A DNA stretch of 64,000 nucleotides from JAADHX01 sp964569385 (GCA_964569385.1 CAZMUM010000001.1:1-64000); one strand, 5' to 3'. Positions 24,046 to 32,266 are shown, numbered from the stretch's first letter. Notes: generated from the letters alone by a model not told the origin. Numbers and translations: made by a program.

Positions 24046-26748
24046 ATGGTCTACGACGGTTTCGCCAGACAGCTTCCTGATATTGACCCGACAGAAACCG
24101 AGGAGTGGGAACACTCATTCTCAGGCGTTGTCGGCGAACATGGACGGAACCGCGGCGCGTTCATACTGAGGCGCCTACTGGCCGTAGCGGCCGAACATGG
24201 TGTCGACTTTCCGGCCACCATCACCACCCCATATATCAACACCATCCCACCTGAAGGCGAACCGTGGTTCCCGGGCGATGATCACCTCGAACGCCGAATC
24301 AGGGCTTTCATTCGATGGAACGCGGTGGCAATGGTCACCCATGCCAACCAGTTCGCCGACGGCATCGGCGGTCACTTATCTACGTTCGCCTCCTCAGCGG
24401 CTCTGTACGACGTCGGCTTCAACCACTTCTTCCGCGGCAAAGACAACGGAACTCCGGGCGACCACATCTACATTCAGGGCCACGCCGCGCCCGGAATCTA
24501 TGCGAGGGCGTACCTCGAAGGTCGACTAACCAACGAAGACCTCGATCACTTCCGCCGCGAGATTGGTCGAGTTGGTTTGTCGAGTTATCCGCATCCCAGG
24601 TTGATGCCGGAGTTCTGGGAGTACCCGACGGTGTCCATGGGCATTGGCCCGATCAATGCCATCTACCAGGCTCGGTTCAATAGGTACCTGCATCATCGCG
24701 AGATCGACGACACCTCTGAGTCGACGGTGTGGGCGTTCATTGGCGACGGCGAGTGCGACGAGCCAGAAAGCCTCGGTGCCTTGTCAATAGCGGCGAGAGA
24801 GCAGCTCGACAATCTGGTCTTCGTCATAAACTGCAACCTTCAGCGCCTCGATGGCCCGGTTCGTGGTAACTCGAAGATCATCCAAGAGCTGGAATCGGTG
24901 TTCCGCGGCGCTGGTTGGAACGTCATCAAGGTCGTTCACGGCACGGCATGGGACGAGCTGTTTGCCCGCGACGTCGACGGCGTTCTCGTCAACAAGATGA
25001 ACTCCACTGTCGATGGTGAGTTCCAGCGGTATTCCGTGGAGTCCGGGGCCTACATTCGCGAGCACTTCTTTGGGCCTGACCCCCGGCTACGCAAGATGGT
25101 CGAGCATCTCAGCGACGAACAGCTTCGCGCCCTCCCTCGTGGGGGCCACGACTATCACAAGGTGTATGCCGCTTACAAAGCCGCGACTGATCACGTTGGT
25201 TCACCCACTGTGATTCTGGCCAAGACCGTTAAGGGCTGGACACTCGGGCCCGACCTCGAGGGTCGCAACGCGACCCATCAGATCAAGAAGCTCACTCGCA
25301 AACAGTTGGTAACCATCAGGGAACGGCTGCACCTTCACGACGAGATCCCCGAAGACTTCGATGCTGACAACCCGCCGTACTACCGACCCGAAGACGGTTC
25401 GGCCGAAATGGAGTATCTCAAGGCGCGCCGTAAGGCCCTTGATGGTCCGTTGCCTAGTCGCAACAGCACTTGGCGCCGTCGGCCTTTGCCACCTCCCAGC
25501 GACAAGCCGTTCGTCGAGATGAGCGCTGGCAGCGGAAAACAAGAAGTCTCGACAACGATGGCCTTCACTAGGTTGCTACGAGCTCTGCTGCGCGAAGACG
25601 GCTTCGGTGAACGGGTTGTTCCCATCACTCCAGACGAGGCTCGTACGTTTGGCATGGATTCGCTGTTCCATGAGGTCGGCATTTACGCGGCGCAGGGCCA
25701 GAAGTATGAACCCGTCGATCACGACCTGTTGCTGTCCTATACGGAGTCTCGCTCCGGGCAGATCCTCGAGGAAGGAATCACCGAGGCCGGCGCCATGGCT
25801 AGCTTTACCGCCGCGGCTACCTCCTATGCCACGCGCGGAATTCCGATGGTTCCGTTCTACATCTTCTATTCGATGTTCGGCTTCCAACGTGTTGGCGACC
25901 TCATCTGGGCCATGGCCGACATGCGGGGTCGAGGGTTCCTTATCGGGGCTACCGCGGGCCGCACCACACTGCACGGTGAGGGCCTTCAGCATCAGGACGG
26001 CCACAGCTTGCTGGCTGCCTCGGGCGTGCCGCCATGTCAGGCTTACGACCCAGCGTTTGCCTATGAACTTGGCACGATCATCCAAGACGGACTGCGGCGG
26101 ATGCACACCGACAACGAGGACGTCTTCTACTACCTCACGGCGTACAACGAGAACTATTTGCAACCCGCTGCTCCCGACGATCTCGACACCGACGGATTAC
26201 TGAAGGGGCTGTACAAGTACGCCGACGCGCCCGAAGGTGTGGAGGCGGTAGCCACCGTCGTGTTCTCGGGTTCGGCCCAGGGGGCTGCACGCGAGGCCGT
26301 GGTTGAGTTAGCCGATCATTTCGGTGTCGGCGTCGAGTTGTATAGCGCGACGTCGTACAAGGCGCTGCGCGACGATGCAATTGCGGTCGAGCGCTGGAAC
26401 CGGTTACATCCTGGTGAGCCTGACCGTGTTCCGTACGTGACTGAGATGCTCGCCGAGTCTGCTGGTCCGACCATCGCGGTTACCGATTTTATGCGTACCG
26501 TTCCTGATCAGGTTTCACGTTGGATACCTGGCGACTATTTGTCACTTGGTACCGAGGGGTTCGGTCGGTCCGATACTCGTGAAGCGCTACGGCGTCATTT
26601 CGAAATCGATGCACCTCACGTGGTGGTTGCGGTGTTGGATCGTTTGGCGGCTAGCGGTGTGGTCGAGGCCTCGACTGTGGCCGCGGCGATCGAGCGATAC
26701 GACCTCGAAACCGACCTTGTCGAGCCCTGGAGTTCTGAGGTGCACTAG
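24046..26748 (+). CDS. aceE: Pyruvate dehydrogenase E1 component, homodimeric type
   Basis: A thiamin-diphosphate enzyme that decarboxylates pyruvate and acetylates the E2 lipoyl group. At 900 aa with a single chain it is the AceE type of actinobacteria and Gram-negatives. The ThDP/Mg site is GDGECDEPESLGALSIAARE to the NCNLQRLDGPV segment. Other family marks are GGHLSTFASSAALYDVGFNH, FFRGKDNGTPGDHIYIQGHA and, in the second half, EEGITEAGAMASFTAAATSY and GRTTLHGEGLQHQDGHS. The start at 24046 follows a region without a strong Shine-Dalgarno. The E2, E3 and lipoylation genes lie at 14.7-19.4 kb on the other strand, so all parts of the complex are within 12 kb but not in one operon. Confidence 0.97.
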   Translation: MVYDGFARQLPDIDPTETEEWEHSFSGVVGEHGRNRGAFILRRLLAVAAEHGVDFPATITTPYINTIPPEGEPWFPGDDHLERRIRAFIRWNAVAMVTHANQFADGIGGHLSTFASSAALYDVGFNHFFRGKDNGTPGDHIYIQGHAAPGIYARAYLEGRLTNEDLDHFRREIGRVGLSSYPHPRLMPEFWEYPTVSMGIGPINAIYQARFNRYLHHREIDDTSESTVWAFIGDGECDEPESLGALSIAAREQLDNLVFVINCNLQRLDGPVRGNSKIIQELESVFRGAGWNVIKVVHGTAWDELFARDVDGVLVNKMNSTVDGEFQRYSVESGAYIREHFFGPDPRLRKMVEHLSDEQLRALPRGGHDYHKVYAAYKAATDHVGSPTVILAKTVKGWTLGPDLEGRNATHQIKKLTRKQLVTIRERLHLHDEIPEDFDADNPPYYRPEDGSAEMEYLKARRKALDGPLPSRNSTWRRRPLPPPSDKPFVEMSAGSGKQEVSTTMAFTRLLRALLREDGFGERVVPITPDEARTFGMDSLFHEVGIYAAQGQKYEPVDHDLLLSYTESRSGQILEEGITEAGAMASFTAAATSYATRGIPMVPFYIFYSMFGFQRVGDLIWAMADMRGRGFLIGATAGRTTLHGEGLQHQDGHSLLAASGVPPCQAYDPAFAYELGTIIQDGLRRMHTDNEDVFYYLTAYNENYLQPAAPDDLDTDGLLKGLYKYADAPEGVEAVATVVFSGSAQGAAREAVVELADHFGVGVELYSATSYKALRDDAIAVERWNRLHPGEPDRVPYVTEMLAESAGPTIAVTDFMRTVPDQVSRWIPGDYLSLGTEGFGRSDTREALRRHFEIDAPHVVVAVLDRLAASGVVEASTVAAAIERYDLETDLVEPWSSEVH

Positions 26749-26817
26749 CACCGTCGAAGCCTTGAAACTGAGGAGGTGAGCCACACTTGGTGTAGCCCAC
26801 GCCATCAATTTGGCGTG
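26749..26817 (-). repeat. Copy 1 of a dispersed ~70-base repeat
   Basis: Read on the minus strand, this gap between aceE and the HhH-GPD gene matches 55282-55353 (plus strand) over about 70 bases. Shared blocks are CGCCAA(A/G)TTGATG, TGG(G/C)CTACA, GCTCA(C/G)CTCCTCA and TTTCAAGG. The plus strand can also form the hairpin CCACGCCA-TCAATT-TGGCGTGG. The function is unknown. See also the entry at 55282. Confidence 0.55.
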
Positions 26818-26845
26818 GCGAGGTGATGAACTTGGGAGAACACGG

Positions 26846-27424
26846 ATGACACTTCGGGTAACGGGCGACGACAAGATCGATGGGCTGTTGCAAGCCAGCC
26901 CGCTGGCGTTGTTGATCGCCATGTTGCTGGATCAGCAGATCTCGATCGAGCTGGCTTTTACTGGGCCCTCGCGTTTATCTGATCGACTCTGCGGGCCGTT
27001 AACGGCCGCCAACATCGCCGAGACTCAGGTCGACGATCTAGTTGCGTTGTTCGTCGAGAAACCTGCGCTCCACCGATTTCCGGCGTCGATGGCCAAGCGC
27101 ACTCACAAGTTATGCGAGTTCCTAGTCGAGCACTACGACGGCGAGGTCTCTGCCATCTGGAGCGGCGCCGATTCTGGGTCTGACCTGCTCGGGCGGCTGA
27201 AGGCACTTCCGGGGTTCGGTCCTGAGAAGAGCAAGATCTTTGTGGCTCTGTTAGCGAAACAGTTCGACATCAAACCCACTGGGTGGGAATCGGCTGCGGG
27301 CGGATTCTCCGACGATGTACCACGCTCGGTGGCCGATGTCGATGACCCATCCGTCCTTGCCGAGATACGGGCCTATCGCAGAAAGAAGTCGAAGCAAGGA
27401 AGGTCTGCGAACAAGGAGCACTAG
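26846..27424 (+). CDS. HhH-GPD family base-excision repair protein
   Basis: A 192-aa helix-hairpin-helix protein of the HhH-GPD DNA glycosylase superfamily, in the small actinobacterial branch described as an uncharacterised HhH-GPD family. The N-terminus LLQASPLALLIAMLLDQQIS followed by AFTGPSRLSDRL is typical. The helix-hairpin-helix is LKALPGFGPEKSKIFVALLA, followed by WESAAGGFSDDVPRSVADV, which includes the region of the usual catalytic Asp. The tail is Lys/Arg-rich (RRKKSKQGRSANK). The substrate lesion is unknown. I start at the ATG 26846, with GGGAG 8 bases upstream. It lies downstream of aceE after the dispersed repeat and just upstream of a membrane protein on the same strand. Confidence 0.9.
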   Translation: MTLRVTGDDKIDGLLQASPLALLIAMLLDQQISIELAFTGPSRLSDRLCGPLTAANIAETQVDDLVALFVEKPALHRFPASMAKRTHKLCEFLVEHYDGEVSAIWSGADSGSDLLGRLKALPGFGPEKSKIFVALLAKQFDIKPTGWESAAGGFSDDVPRSVADVDDPSVLAEIRAYRRKKSKQGRSANKEH

Positions 27425-27466
27425 CGACGTTTCAAACCGGCTGTGAGTGCACTACGGTTTGGCCTC

Positions 27467-27922
27467 ATGATGCTTGCTGCTGTAAACGACATACCCTTCA
27501 ACATCGTCAAGATGCTGCACATTCTGGCGTTCATGGTTGCTTTCGCTCCTGGGTTAGTGAACCCGCTCTTGGCGCGCCAGATGGCGGCTAACGACTCGTC
27601 GGCATGGAAGCGAACCCTGAACTACACATCGAAGAACAGCATGAAGATCTACGGCGCGGCCCTAATCGTCGGTGGACTGCTCGGATTTGCTTTGTCGGGA
27701 ATGTCCGATGGCGTCCACAAGATGTCGCAGACCTGGCTTTTGCTGTCGGCAGTGTTGTGGGTAGGCATGAACGGCGTCTTGCATGCGCTAATCATTCCGT
27801 CCGAAAAGGCAGTGGTCGGCGGCGACTCTTCGGCCCAGCGCAAGCTCGATATCGGTGGAGCAACTATGACCATTCTGATGGTCGTCGTGTTGTATCTAAT
27901 GGTGTTCCAGCCTGGCGTCTAG
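27467..27922 (+). CDS. Four-helix integral membrane protein, DUF2269-like
   Basis: A 151-aa membrane protein with four predicted helices: IVKMLHILAFMVAFAPGLVN, IYGAALIVGGLLGFALSG, WLLLSAVLWVGMNGVLHALI and ATMTILMVVVLYLMVF. The first helix with KMLHILAF and the positively charged AWKRTLNYTSKNSMKIYG loop resemble the DUF2269 family of predicted integral membrane proteins. That match is by eye only. No catalytic or transport motif is seen. The start is uncertain: GTG 27443, ATG 27467 or ATG 27470; none has a good ribosome site. It follows the HhH-GPD gene by about 40 bases on the same strand and could be co-transcribed. Confidence 0.8.
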   Translation: MMLAAVNDIPFNIVKMLHILAFMVAFAPGLVNPLLARQMAANDSSAWKRTLNYTSKNSMKIYGAALIVGGLLGFALSGMSDGVHKMSQTWLLLSAVLWVGMNGVLHALIIPSEKAVVGGDSSAQRKLDIGGATMTILMVVVLYLMVFQPGV

Positions 27923-27981
27923 TCGCCAGCTACGGCATCGAAATCGCATCGAGCCAACATCGGCTTCTTGGGGCCATCGTG

Positions 27982-28743
27982 TTAGGCCGCCGGAGCCTGA
28001 CGTTCCAGCCAGCCAAGCAGAAGTGCCACAAATCTCGGATCGTGGCGCAGCCGGTGATCACCGCCATCTAACACTCGAAGCTCCGCTTTACCGTGTGCGT
28101 CTGCTAATGCCCTGGCTTCTTCTGCGGGAACCTGTCGGTCCCTGGCTCCGTGGACGACCAACAAGGACCGATCCGCGAGTTGAGCGGCCGCGCTGATAGG
28201 GCTGTGACGTTCTAGCTCGGCTGTCCACGCTTCGAGGTCGGCTGGATGCTCAGGATCGGTTATGACCAGCACGCGGCGACAGTGTTCGACGAATCGTTCT
28301 GGCTCGCGCGCCCAGTCGTCGAAGTCGGATCTAGCCCCAACAGCGGCTACGCCCCCGACCCTGGAATCGTTCGCTCCGACGATCATGGCAAGGCTGCCAC
28401 CGGTGGTTGACCCAACCAACCACACACCCCTGCAACCAAGATCGCACAAGTAGGTGACAGCTCGATCGACGTCGGCGATCCAGCCGTCGAGCGAGAACTG
28501 ACCCTCGGACTCTCCGCAGCCACGCAGGCTGAGTGCCAGCGAAGTCCAGCCAAGCTCGTCGGCGATTCGTTCACCTAGCTGGTGATATGTGCGGCTGGGC
28601 GGGCCCGGCCTCGTTGGCGACGGAAACCCATGGATCAGGACAACCCCAGAAGCGCCGGCGCCCTTAGGCGACCCGATTGCAAGATGAGCCGCTAAGCGTG
28701 GTTCTTGATCATCGAGGTCGATATCTGTGGCGATGAGACTCAC
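27982..28743 (-). CDS. Alpha/beta hydrolase with an unusual nucleophile elbow
   Basis: A 253-aa single-domain alpha/beta hydrolase. The oxyanion strand is VVLIHGFPSPTRPGPPSRT at about residue 35. The nucleophile elbow is WLVGSTTGGSLAMI at about 115, where the usual G-x-S-x-G reads G-S-T-T-G, putting Thr at the nucleophile position. The acid is in LLVVHGARDRQVPAEEA and the histidine in LDGGDHRLRHDPR. Either Thr serves as nucleophile, the Ser one place earlier does, or activity differs from simple ester hydrolysis. The substrate is unknown. The small gene at 28747 is immediately upstream, 3 bases away, so they are likely co-transcribed. Convergent with the membrane gene at 27467. Confidence 0.88.
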   Translation of the reverse strand: MSLIATDIDLDDQEPRLAAHLAIGSPKGAGASGVVLIHGFPSPTRPGPPSRTYHQLGERIADELGWTSLALSLRGCGESEGQFSLDGWIADVDRAVTYLCDLGCRGVWLVGSTTGGSLAMIVGANDSRVGGVAAVGARSDFDDWAREPERFVEHCRRVLVITDPEHPADLEAWTAELERHSPISAAAQLADRSLLVVHGARDRQVPAEEARALADAHGKAELRVLDGGDHRLRHDPRFVALLLGWLERQAPAA

Positions 28744-28746
28744 GCG

Positions 28747-28953
28747 TCAGCGAGACGATTTGCTTGGTCGATAACCTCGGTTGCGCGCCTCGGCAAGCGA
28801 ATCTGGTCCGAAGGTTGCAAACGACTCGGCCGCGACTAACGCGTCGACCTCATCGATTTCGGTGCAGTTGTCGAGGTCGTAGACGACCTGAGTGCGTTTG
28901 TCGCCGACGAATCGGTGCTCATCGAGGCCCTTGGGACGATCCATGTACGACAT
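28747..28953 (-). CDS. Small conserved-looking hypothetical protein, 68 aa
   Basis: A hydrophilic 68-residue protein: MSYMDRPKGLDEHRFVGDKR, then TQVVYDLDNCTEIDEVDALV, then AAESFATFGPDSLAEARNRG. It has no membrane segment or signal. The mixed alpha/beta look, with a mid-strand VVYDLDN and a final helix, fits a small folded protein. The family is not recognised. A second in-frame ATG lies 9 bases in (28944). It is 3 bases upstream of the hydrolase gene and transcribed the same way, which suggests a shared message. The similar codon pattern to neighbours and the absence of a better opposite frame support it. Confidence 0.65.
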   Translation of the reverse strand: MSYMDRPKGLDEHRFVGDKRTQVVYDLDNCTEIDEVDALVAAESFATFGPDSLAEARNRGYRPSKSSR

Positions 28954-29004
28954 CTTGGCCGACCATAGGCCATAGTGCCAGCTACGCGGCCCTAACGAGT
29001 GAGA

Positions 29005-29436
29005 CTAACTGGCTCGAGGATCGTCGACTGAGGTGATAGCGCCGATGGCCGCCAGATACCCAAGGTGGCCCTCGATCATGGAATCGACCTGCGGCCTCGT
29101 CAGACCGGTTTCGGTAGCGCGGCAACGCCGATACACCGCGGCGCTTACTGATTCGTCTTTCAACATCAGATCGTCGACAGCGTCTTCGTCGCCAGCCGCT
29201 CCCTCGGAGAACTGGATGAGGTTGAGGTGTTCGCGCAACACCAGACGTAAGCCGTCGCGAGAGACCGCAGCCGCGGTTTCGTAGTCGAGACCTTTGGCCA
29301 CGTCGTCGACGGCTTCTTCGAGACGGTAGACCGGCATGAGCCGTTGCCGCCCTAACGTCTGAGCCTCGCGGCCAATGGCCCAGGCCGCGACGATGAACGT
29401 GACGACTGCAACTAACGCCACTGCAACGATCACCAT
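29005..29436 (-). CDS. Membrane-anchored hypothetical protein
   Basis: An N-terminal helix (MVIVAVALVAVVTFIVAAWA, IGRE) anchors a cytosolic helical domain of about 115 residues. It contains LMPVYRLEEAVDDVAKGLDY, LRLVLREHLNLIQFSEGAAG, AVYRRCRATETGLTRPQVDS and MIEGHLGYLAAIGAITSV. The spacing of charged and hydrophobic residues suggests an all-helical bundle. I do not recognise a family. The start is the ATG ending at 29436; the frame is open with TTG codons to 29484. It follows the acyl-CoA dehydrogenase stop by 64 bases on the same strand and could be co-transcribed with it. The function is unknown. Confidence 0.72.
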   Translation of the reverse strand: MVIVAVALVAVVTFIVAAWAIGREAQTLGRQRLMPVYRLEEAVDDVAKGLDYETAAAVSRDGLRLVLREHLNLIQFSEGAAGDEDAVDDLMLKDESVSAAVYRRCRATETGLTRPQVDSMIEGHLGYLAAIGAITSVDDPRAS

Positions 29437-29499
29437 AATGGACAACGATATTGGTTCTGGGCTGGAACGAGGGCCCAGAACCAACCGTGTGTCGGTCTG

Positions 29500-30612
29500 C
29501 TAGAGGCCGATGCGTTGGGCGAGCAACTCGCGGTGGTAGCTCGGGTCGCCGAACATGAGCTCGGAGCTCTTGGCCCGCTTGAAGTAGAGGTGGGCTGGGT
29601 GCTCCCAGGTGAAACCGATGCCGCCGTGGATCTGAATGTTCTCGGCCGCGCAATGGAAGTACGCCTCGGAGCAATAGGCCTTCGCCAGCGATGCCACCGA
29701 AGGAAGCTCGTCGTTCATTTCCGATGCGCACCAGCCGGCGTAGTAAGCAGCTGACTTGGAGGACTCAACCTCGAGCAGCATGTCGGCGCACTTGTGTTTG
29801 ATCGCCTGGAACGAACCAATGGGGCGACCGAACTGAACACGATCCTTGGCGTATTGAACTGCCATCTCGAGTGTGAACTGGGCGCCGCCAACCTGTTCGG
29901 CAGCCAGGCCGACAGCGGCAAGGTCCAAGATGGTGCTGATCATTTCGAAGTTGTTGGTGTCGGCCAGGTGTGTAGCGGGCGTGTTGTCGAAGCTAAGGCG
30001 AGCCTGCTTGCGCGTTTGGTCCATGGTGGCAAGGGACTCGCGGGTGAGACCTGACGCTTCGCCATCGACGGTGTAGAGGTGAATGCCACCGTCGGAGCGA
30101 GCCGCGACGATGATGAGGTTCGCGGTGCTGCCATCGGTGACGAACATCTTTTCGCCGCTGATTGTTACTTCGCCCTCTGAACCCGACGCTTCGACGGTGA
30201 TGCCCTCGGCATCCCAGCGGCCGTTGGATTCGGCGAGGGCGAGGGTTGCGATGGTTTCGCCCGAGGCGATGCCTGGAAGGTGCGCTTCCATCGCCGCGGT
30301 GTTACCGGACTGGAGTAACGCATTGGTAGCAAGGACCGTTGTAGAGAAGAACGGGGCGCAAAGCAGGGCTCGGCCCATCTCTTCGAGCACAACGATGAGC
30401 TCGACATATCCGAACCCCTGGCCGCCGTACTCTTCAGGAATGATGAGGCTCTGGAGCCCAAGCTGTTCGGCCATCTGGGCCCACACCGCTGGGTCGTAGC
30501 CGTCCTCGGTGTCCATGAGCTCGCGGACAGCCGACTCTGGCGACTTGTCCTCGAAGAAGCCACGCACGATGTTGCGAAGTTCTTCTTGTTCCTCGGTAAA
30601 GGCGAAGTTCAC
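29500..30612 (-). CDS. fadE: Acyl-CoA dehydrogenase
   Basis: A FAD enzyme that introduces a 2,3-double bond into acyl-CoA and passes electrons to electron-transfer flavoprotein. It opens MNFAFTEEQEELRNIVRGFF. The middle beta domain holds TLALAESNGRWDAEG and GEKMFVTDGSTANLIIVAA. The C-terminal helical domain has YAKDRVQFGRPIGSFQAIKH and ENIQIHGGIGFTWEHPAHLY, which carries the FAD-binding and active-site loop. At 370 aa it has the usual length. Its chain length or branched substrate is not clear from sequence. In mycobacteria such genes often work in heterodimeric pairs or steroid side-chain degradation, but no partner is nearby. The nearest fatty-acid genes are the thiolase at 53.9 kb and the mutase at 46 kb. 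Confidence 0.93.
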   Translation of the reverse strand: MNFAFTEEQEELRNIVRGFFEDKSPESAVRELMDTEDGYDPAVWAQMAEQLGLQSLIIPEEYGGQGFGYVELIVVLEEMGRALLCAPFFSTTVLATNALLQSGNTAAMEAHLPGIASGETIATLALAESNGRWDAEGITVEASGSEGEVTISGEKMFVTDGSTANLIIVAARSDGGIHLYTVDGEASGLTRESLATMDQTRKQARLSFDNTPATHLADTNNFEMISTILDLAAVGLAAEQVGGAQFTLEMAVQYAKDRVQFGRPIGSFQAIKHKCADMLLEVESSKSAAYYAGWCASEMNDELPSVASLAKAYCSEAYFHCAAENIQIHGGIGFTWEHPAHLYFKRAKSSELMFGDPSYHRELLAQRIGL

Positions 30613-30732
30613 GTTGTTCTCCCGTTGTGAATTGCGATTGGCTCAATTTCTATCGAACCTGGTATCGCGATGCACATCCAGCTGTGTACCGGTGTGTACA
30701 CAAATGGCCAGGAGCCACTACTCTCTAGGACC

Positions 30733-31050
30733 ATGGGCCGTGATCTTTGGGATCCAACCGCTACAACCGAAGCCGAAACACACATCGGGGTTCGAGAGCT
30801 TCGTCGCGATCTAGGCACGTACGTACGTCGTGCTGCCGGCGGCGAAGCTGTCGTCGTAACCATCGGCGGCCAGCCAATGGCCAGGCTCGCTCCGCTATCA
30901 GCCGGCGCCGACTGGAACCTCGACGACCTCATCGCAGCTGGGCTTGTCGACCCGGCCAGCCGAACCGACCGACCCCCTCCGCCCGCGCCTGGTCAACTAG
31001 CCGAGGGTCTGTCTACCAATCGGTCCATCGAAGAACTACGCGGCCGTTGA
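30733..31050 (+). CDS. Phd/YefM-type antitoxin
   Basis: A 105-aa antitoxin of the Phd/YefM fold: THIGVRELRRDLGTYVRRAA, GGEAVVVTIGGQPMARLAPL, the two halves of the DNA-binding dimer domain. A disordered Pro-rich toxin-binding tail follows (TDRPPPPAPGQLAEGLS, NRSIEELRGR). It both neutralises the toxin and represses the operon in known systems. I start at the ATG 30733 with AGGA just upstream; the frame is open to 30670. Its stop TGA (31048-31050) begins the first copy of a 50-base tandem repeat. The PIN-domain toxin gene follows at 31147, so the pair is separated by 96 bases rather than overlapping as is usual. Confidence 0.88.
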   Translation: MGRDLWDPTATTEAETHIGVRELRRDLGTYVRRAAGGEAVVVTIGGQPMARLAPLSAGADWNLDDLIAAGLVDPASRTDRPPPPAPGQLAEGLSTNRSIEELRGR

Positions 31051-31168
31051 CGCTGTTCATTGACACTGCCCCCTCTGGGCCAAACCACAGCGCCCTATGA
31101 CGCTGTTCATTGACACTTCCCCCTCTGGGCCAAACCACAGCGCCCTATGACGCTGTTCATTGACACTT
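31048..31168. repeat. 50-base tandem duplication carrying the toxin start
   Basis: Two full 50-base units (31048-31097, 31098-31147) differ at one base (G at 31068, T at 31118). A third partial unit begins at 31148 and matches for 21 bases into the toxin gene. Each unit carries the toxin opening tgacgctgttcattgacact. Unit 2 thereby gives a decoy ATG at 31097 that encodes a 17-residue peptide (MTLFIDTSPSGPNHSAL) ending in ATGA on the real toxin start at 31147. Confidence 0.9.
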
Positions 31169-31569
31169 CAGCCCTAGTTAAGCGCTATGTCCGCGAGCGG
31201 GGGCGTGAGCTCGTGATTGACGCTATGGCTGCTGATCCGGTGTGGTGTGCCTCGGCGATCGCGCGTACCGAAACACAGCTCGTTCTTCACCGCATCGCCA
31301 TGAGCCGCAAAGAACAGGCCGACCTGTGGTCGAGATTCCGAGACGACTGGGATGCAATCGCGTCAGTACCAGTCGACTCGCGGTTGCTTGTAAGAGCCAC
31401 CGAAATTGGAGCCCAATACGGAGTCACCACCACCGATGCGATTCATCTGGCCGCAGCCGATCGCCTACCGAGACCCACCCAGTTCTTGACGTTCGATTCG
31501 CATCAGATCCCAGCCGCATTGGCCCTCGGGCTCGACGTTGTTTCTCCAGCCGAGACCGAACCGGGTTGA
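31147..31569 (+). CDS. vapC: PIN-domain ribonuclease toxin (VapC family)
   Basis: A 140-aa PIN nuclease, the toxin of a type II toxin-antitoxin module that cuts tRNA or rRNA in known members. Acidic metal-binding residues sit at their usual places: Asp in LFIDTSALVKRYV, Glu in IARTETQLVLHR, Asp in TTTDAIHLAAA, and Asp in TFDSHQIPAA. The start ATG 31147 overlaps the stop of a 17-residue decoy frame (ATGA) created by the tandem repeat, so translation may be coupled to that frame. The antitoxin gene is upstream. All four acids being present suggests an active enzyme. Such modules are often mobile, although base composition does not stand out here. Confidence 0.92.
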   Translation: MTLFIDTSALVKRYVRERGRELVIDAMAADPVWCASAIARTETQLVLHRIAMSRKEQADLWSRFRDDWDAIASVPVDSRLLVRATEIGAQYGVTTTDAIHLAAADRLPRPTQFLTFDSHQIPAALALGLDVVSPAETEPG

Positions 31570-31657
31570 GACACATCACCCTGACAGACAGGGATCGACG
31601 GTGCGGGTAACTAGCATCGGTGCAACATCGGCTCACCAACATATGAGAGGTCCGCTC

Positions 31658-32266
31658 ATGACTCTGCACTGGAAATCCACTGGCGTCGAGGTTCATAAGG
31701 TTGTGGTCGGGCCATACGAGAACAACGTGTTCACTATCCGATGCACCGAAACCGGCGATTCGATACTCATCGATGCCGCAAACGAGCACGAAATGCTGCT
31801 CGAATTGTGTCGCAAGCTTGGGGTAAAAACAGTGGTCGAGACCCACGGCCACTGGGACCACATTCAGGCCATCCCCGCTATCCGCGATGCTGGTTACGAG
31901 GTTGGCATCGTGGCCGAGGACGCCGAAATGCTACCGAGCTACGACTACCTCCTCGAAGACAACTCAGTCATCGAGATCGGCCGCCTACGCATCCACACGA
32001 TCCACAACCCAGGTCACACACCGGGCTCAATGAGTTTCCATGTCGAAGGCACACCGCTGTTGTTCACCGGCGACACCCTGTTCCCAGGTGGTCCTGGCAA
32101 TACGTTCAACAACGCCAACGATTTCAAGACCATCATCACCAGCATCGAAGATCGCATGTTCTCCAAGTTCGACGCCGAGACAATCGTGCTCCCAGGACAC
32201 GGCGACAACACCACCATCGGTGCCGAACTACCTCACCTCCAAGATTGGGTCGACCGGGGCTGGTAG
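31658..32266 (+). CDS. MBL-fold metallo-hydrolase (glyoxalase II-like)
   Basis: A 202-aa zinc hydrolase. The metal motif THGHWDHIQAI (HxHxDH) is at about residue 63. Other ligands are His in NPGHTPGSMSF, Asp in LFTGDTLFPGG and His in IVLPGHGDNTTIG. The layout matches small glyoxalase II-like proteins of the MBL family that hydrolyse thioesters. The substrate cannot be fixed from sequence. I start at ATG 31658, with AGAGG 7 bases upstream. It lies between the toxin gene and the sufC-sufS-sufU operon on the same strand, with a gap of 75 bases to sufC. Co-transcription is possible but no functional link is known. Confidence 0.93.
   Translation: MTLHWKSTGVEVHKVVVGPYENNVFTIRCTETGDSILIDAANEHEMLLELCRKLGVKTVVETHGHWDHIQAIPAIRDAGYEVGIVAEDAEMLPSYDYLLEDNSVIEIGRLRIHTIHNPGHTPGSMSFHVEGTPLLFTGDTLFPGGPGNTFNNANDFKTIITSIEDRMFSKFDAETIVLPGHGDNTTIGAELPHLQDWVDRGW

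Noticed and set aside
26749..26817. Conserved hairpin in both copies of the dispersed repeat
   Set aside because: The stems fall in different registers in the two copies, so no common structure is shown.
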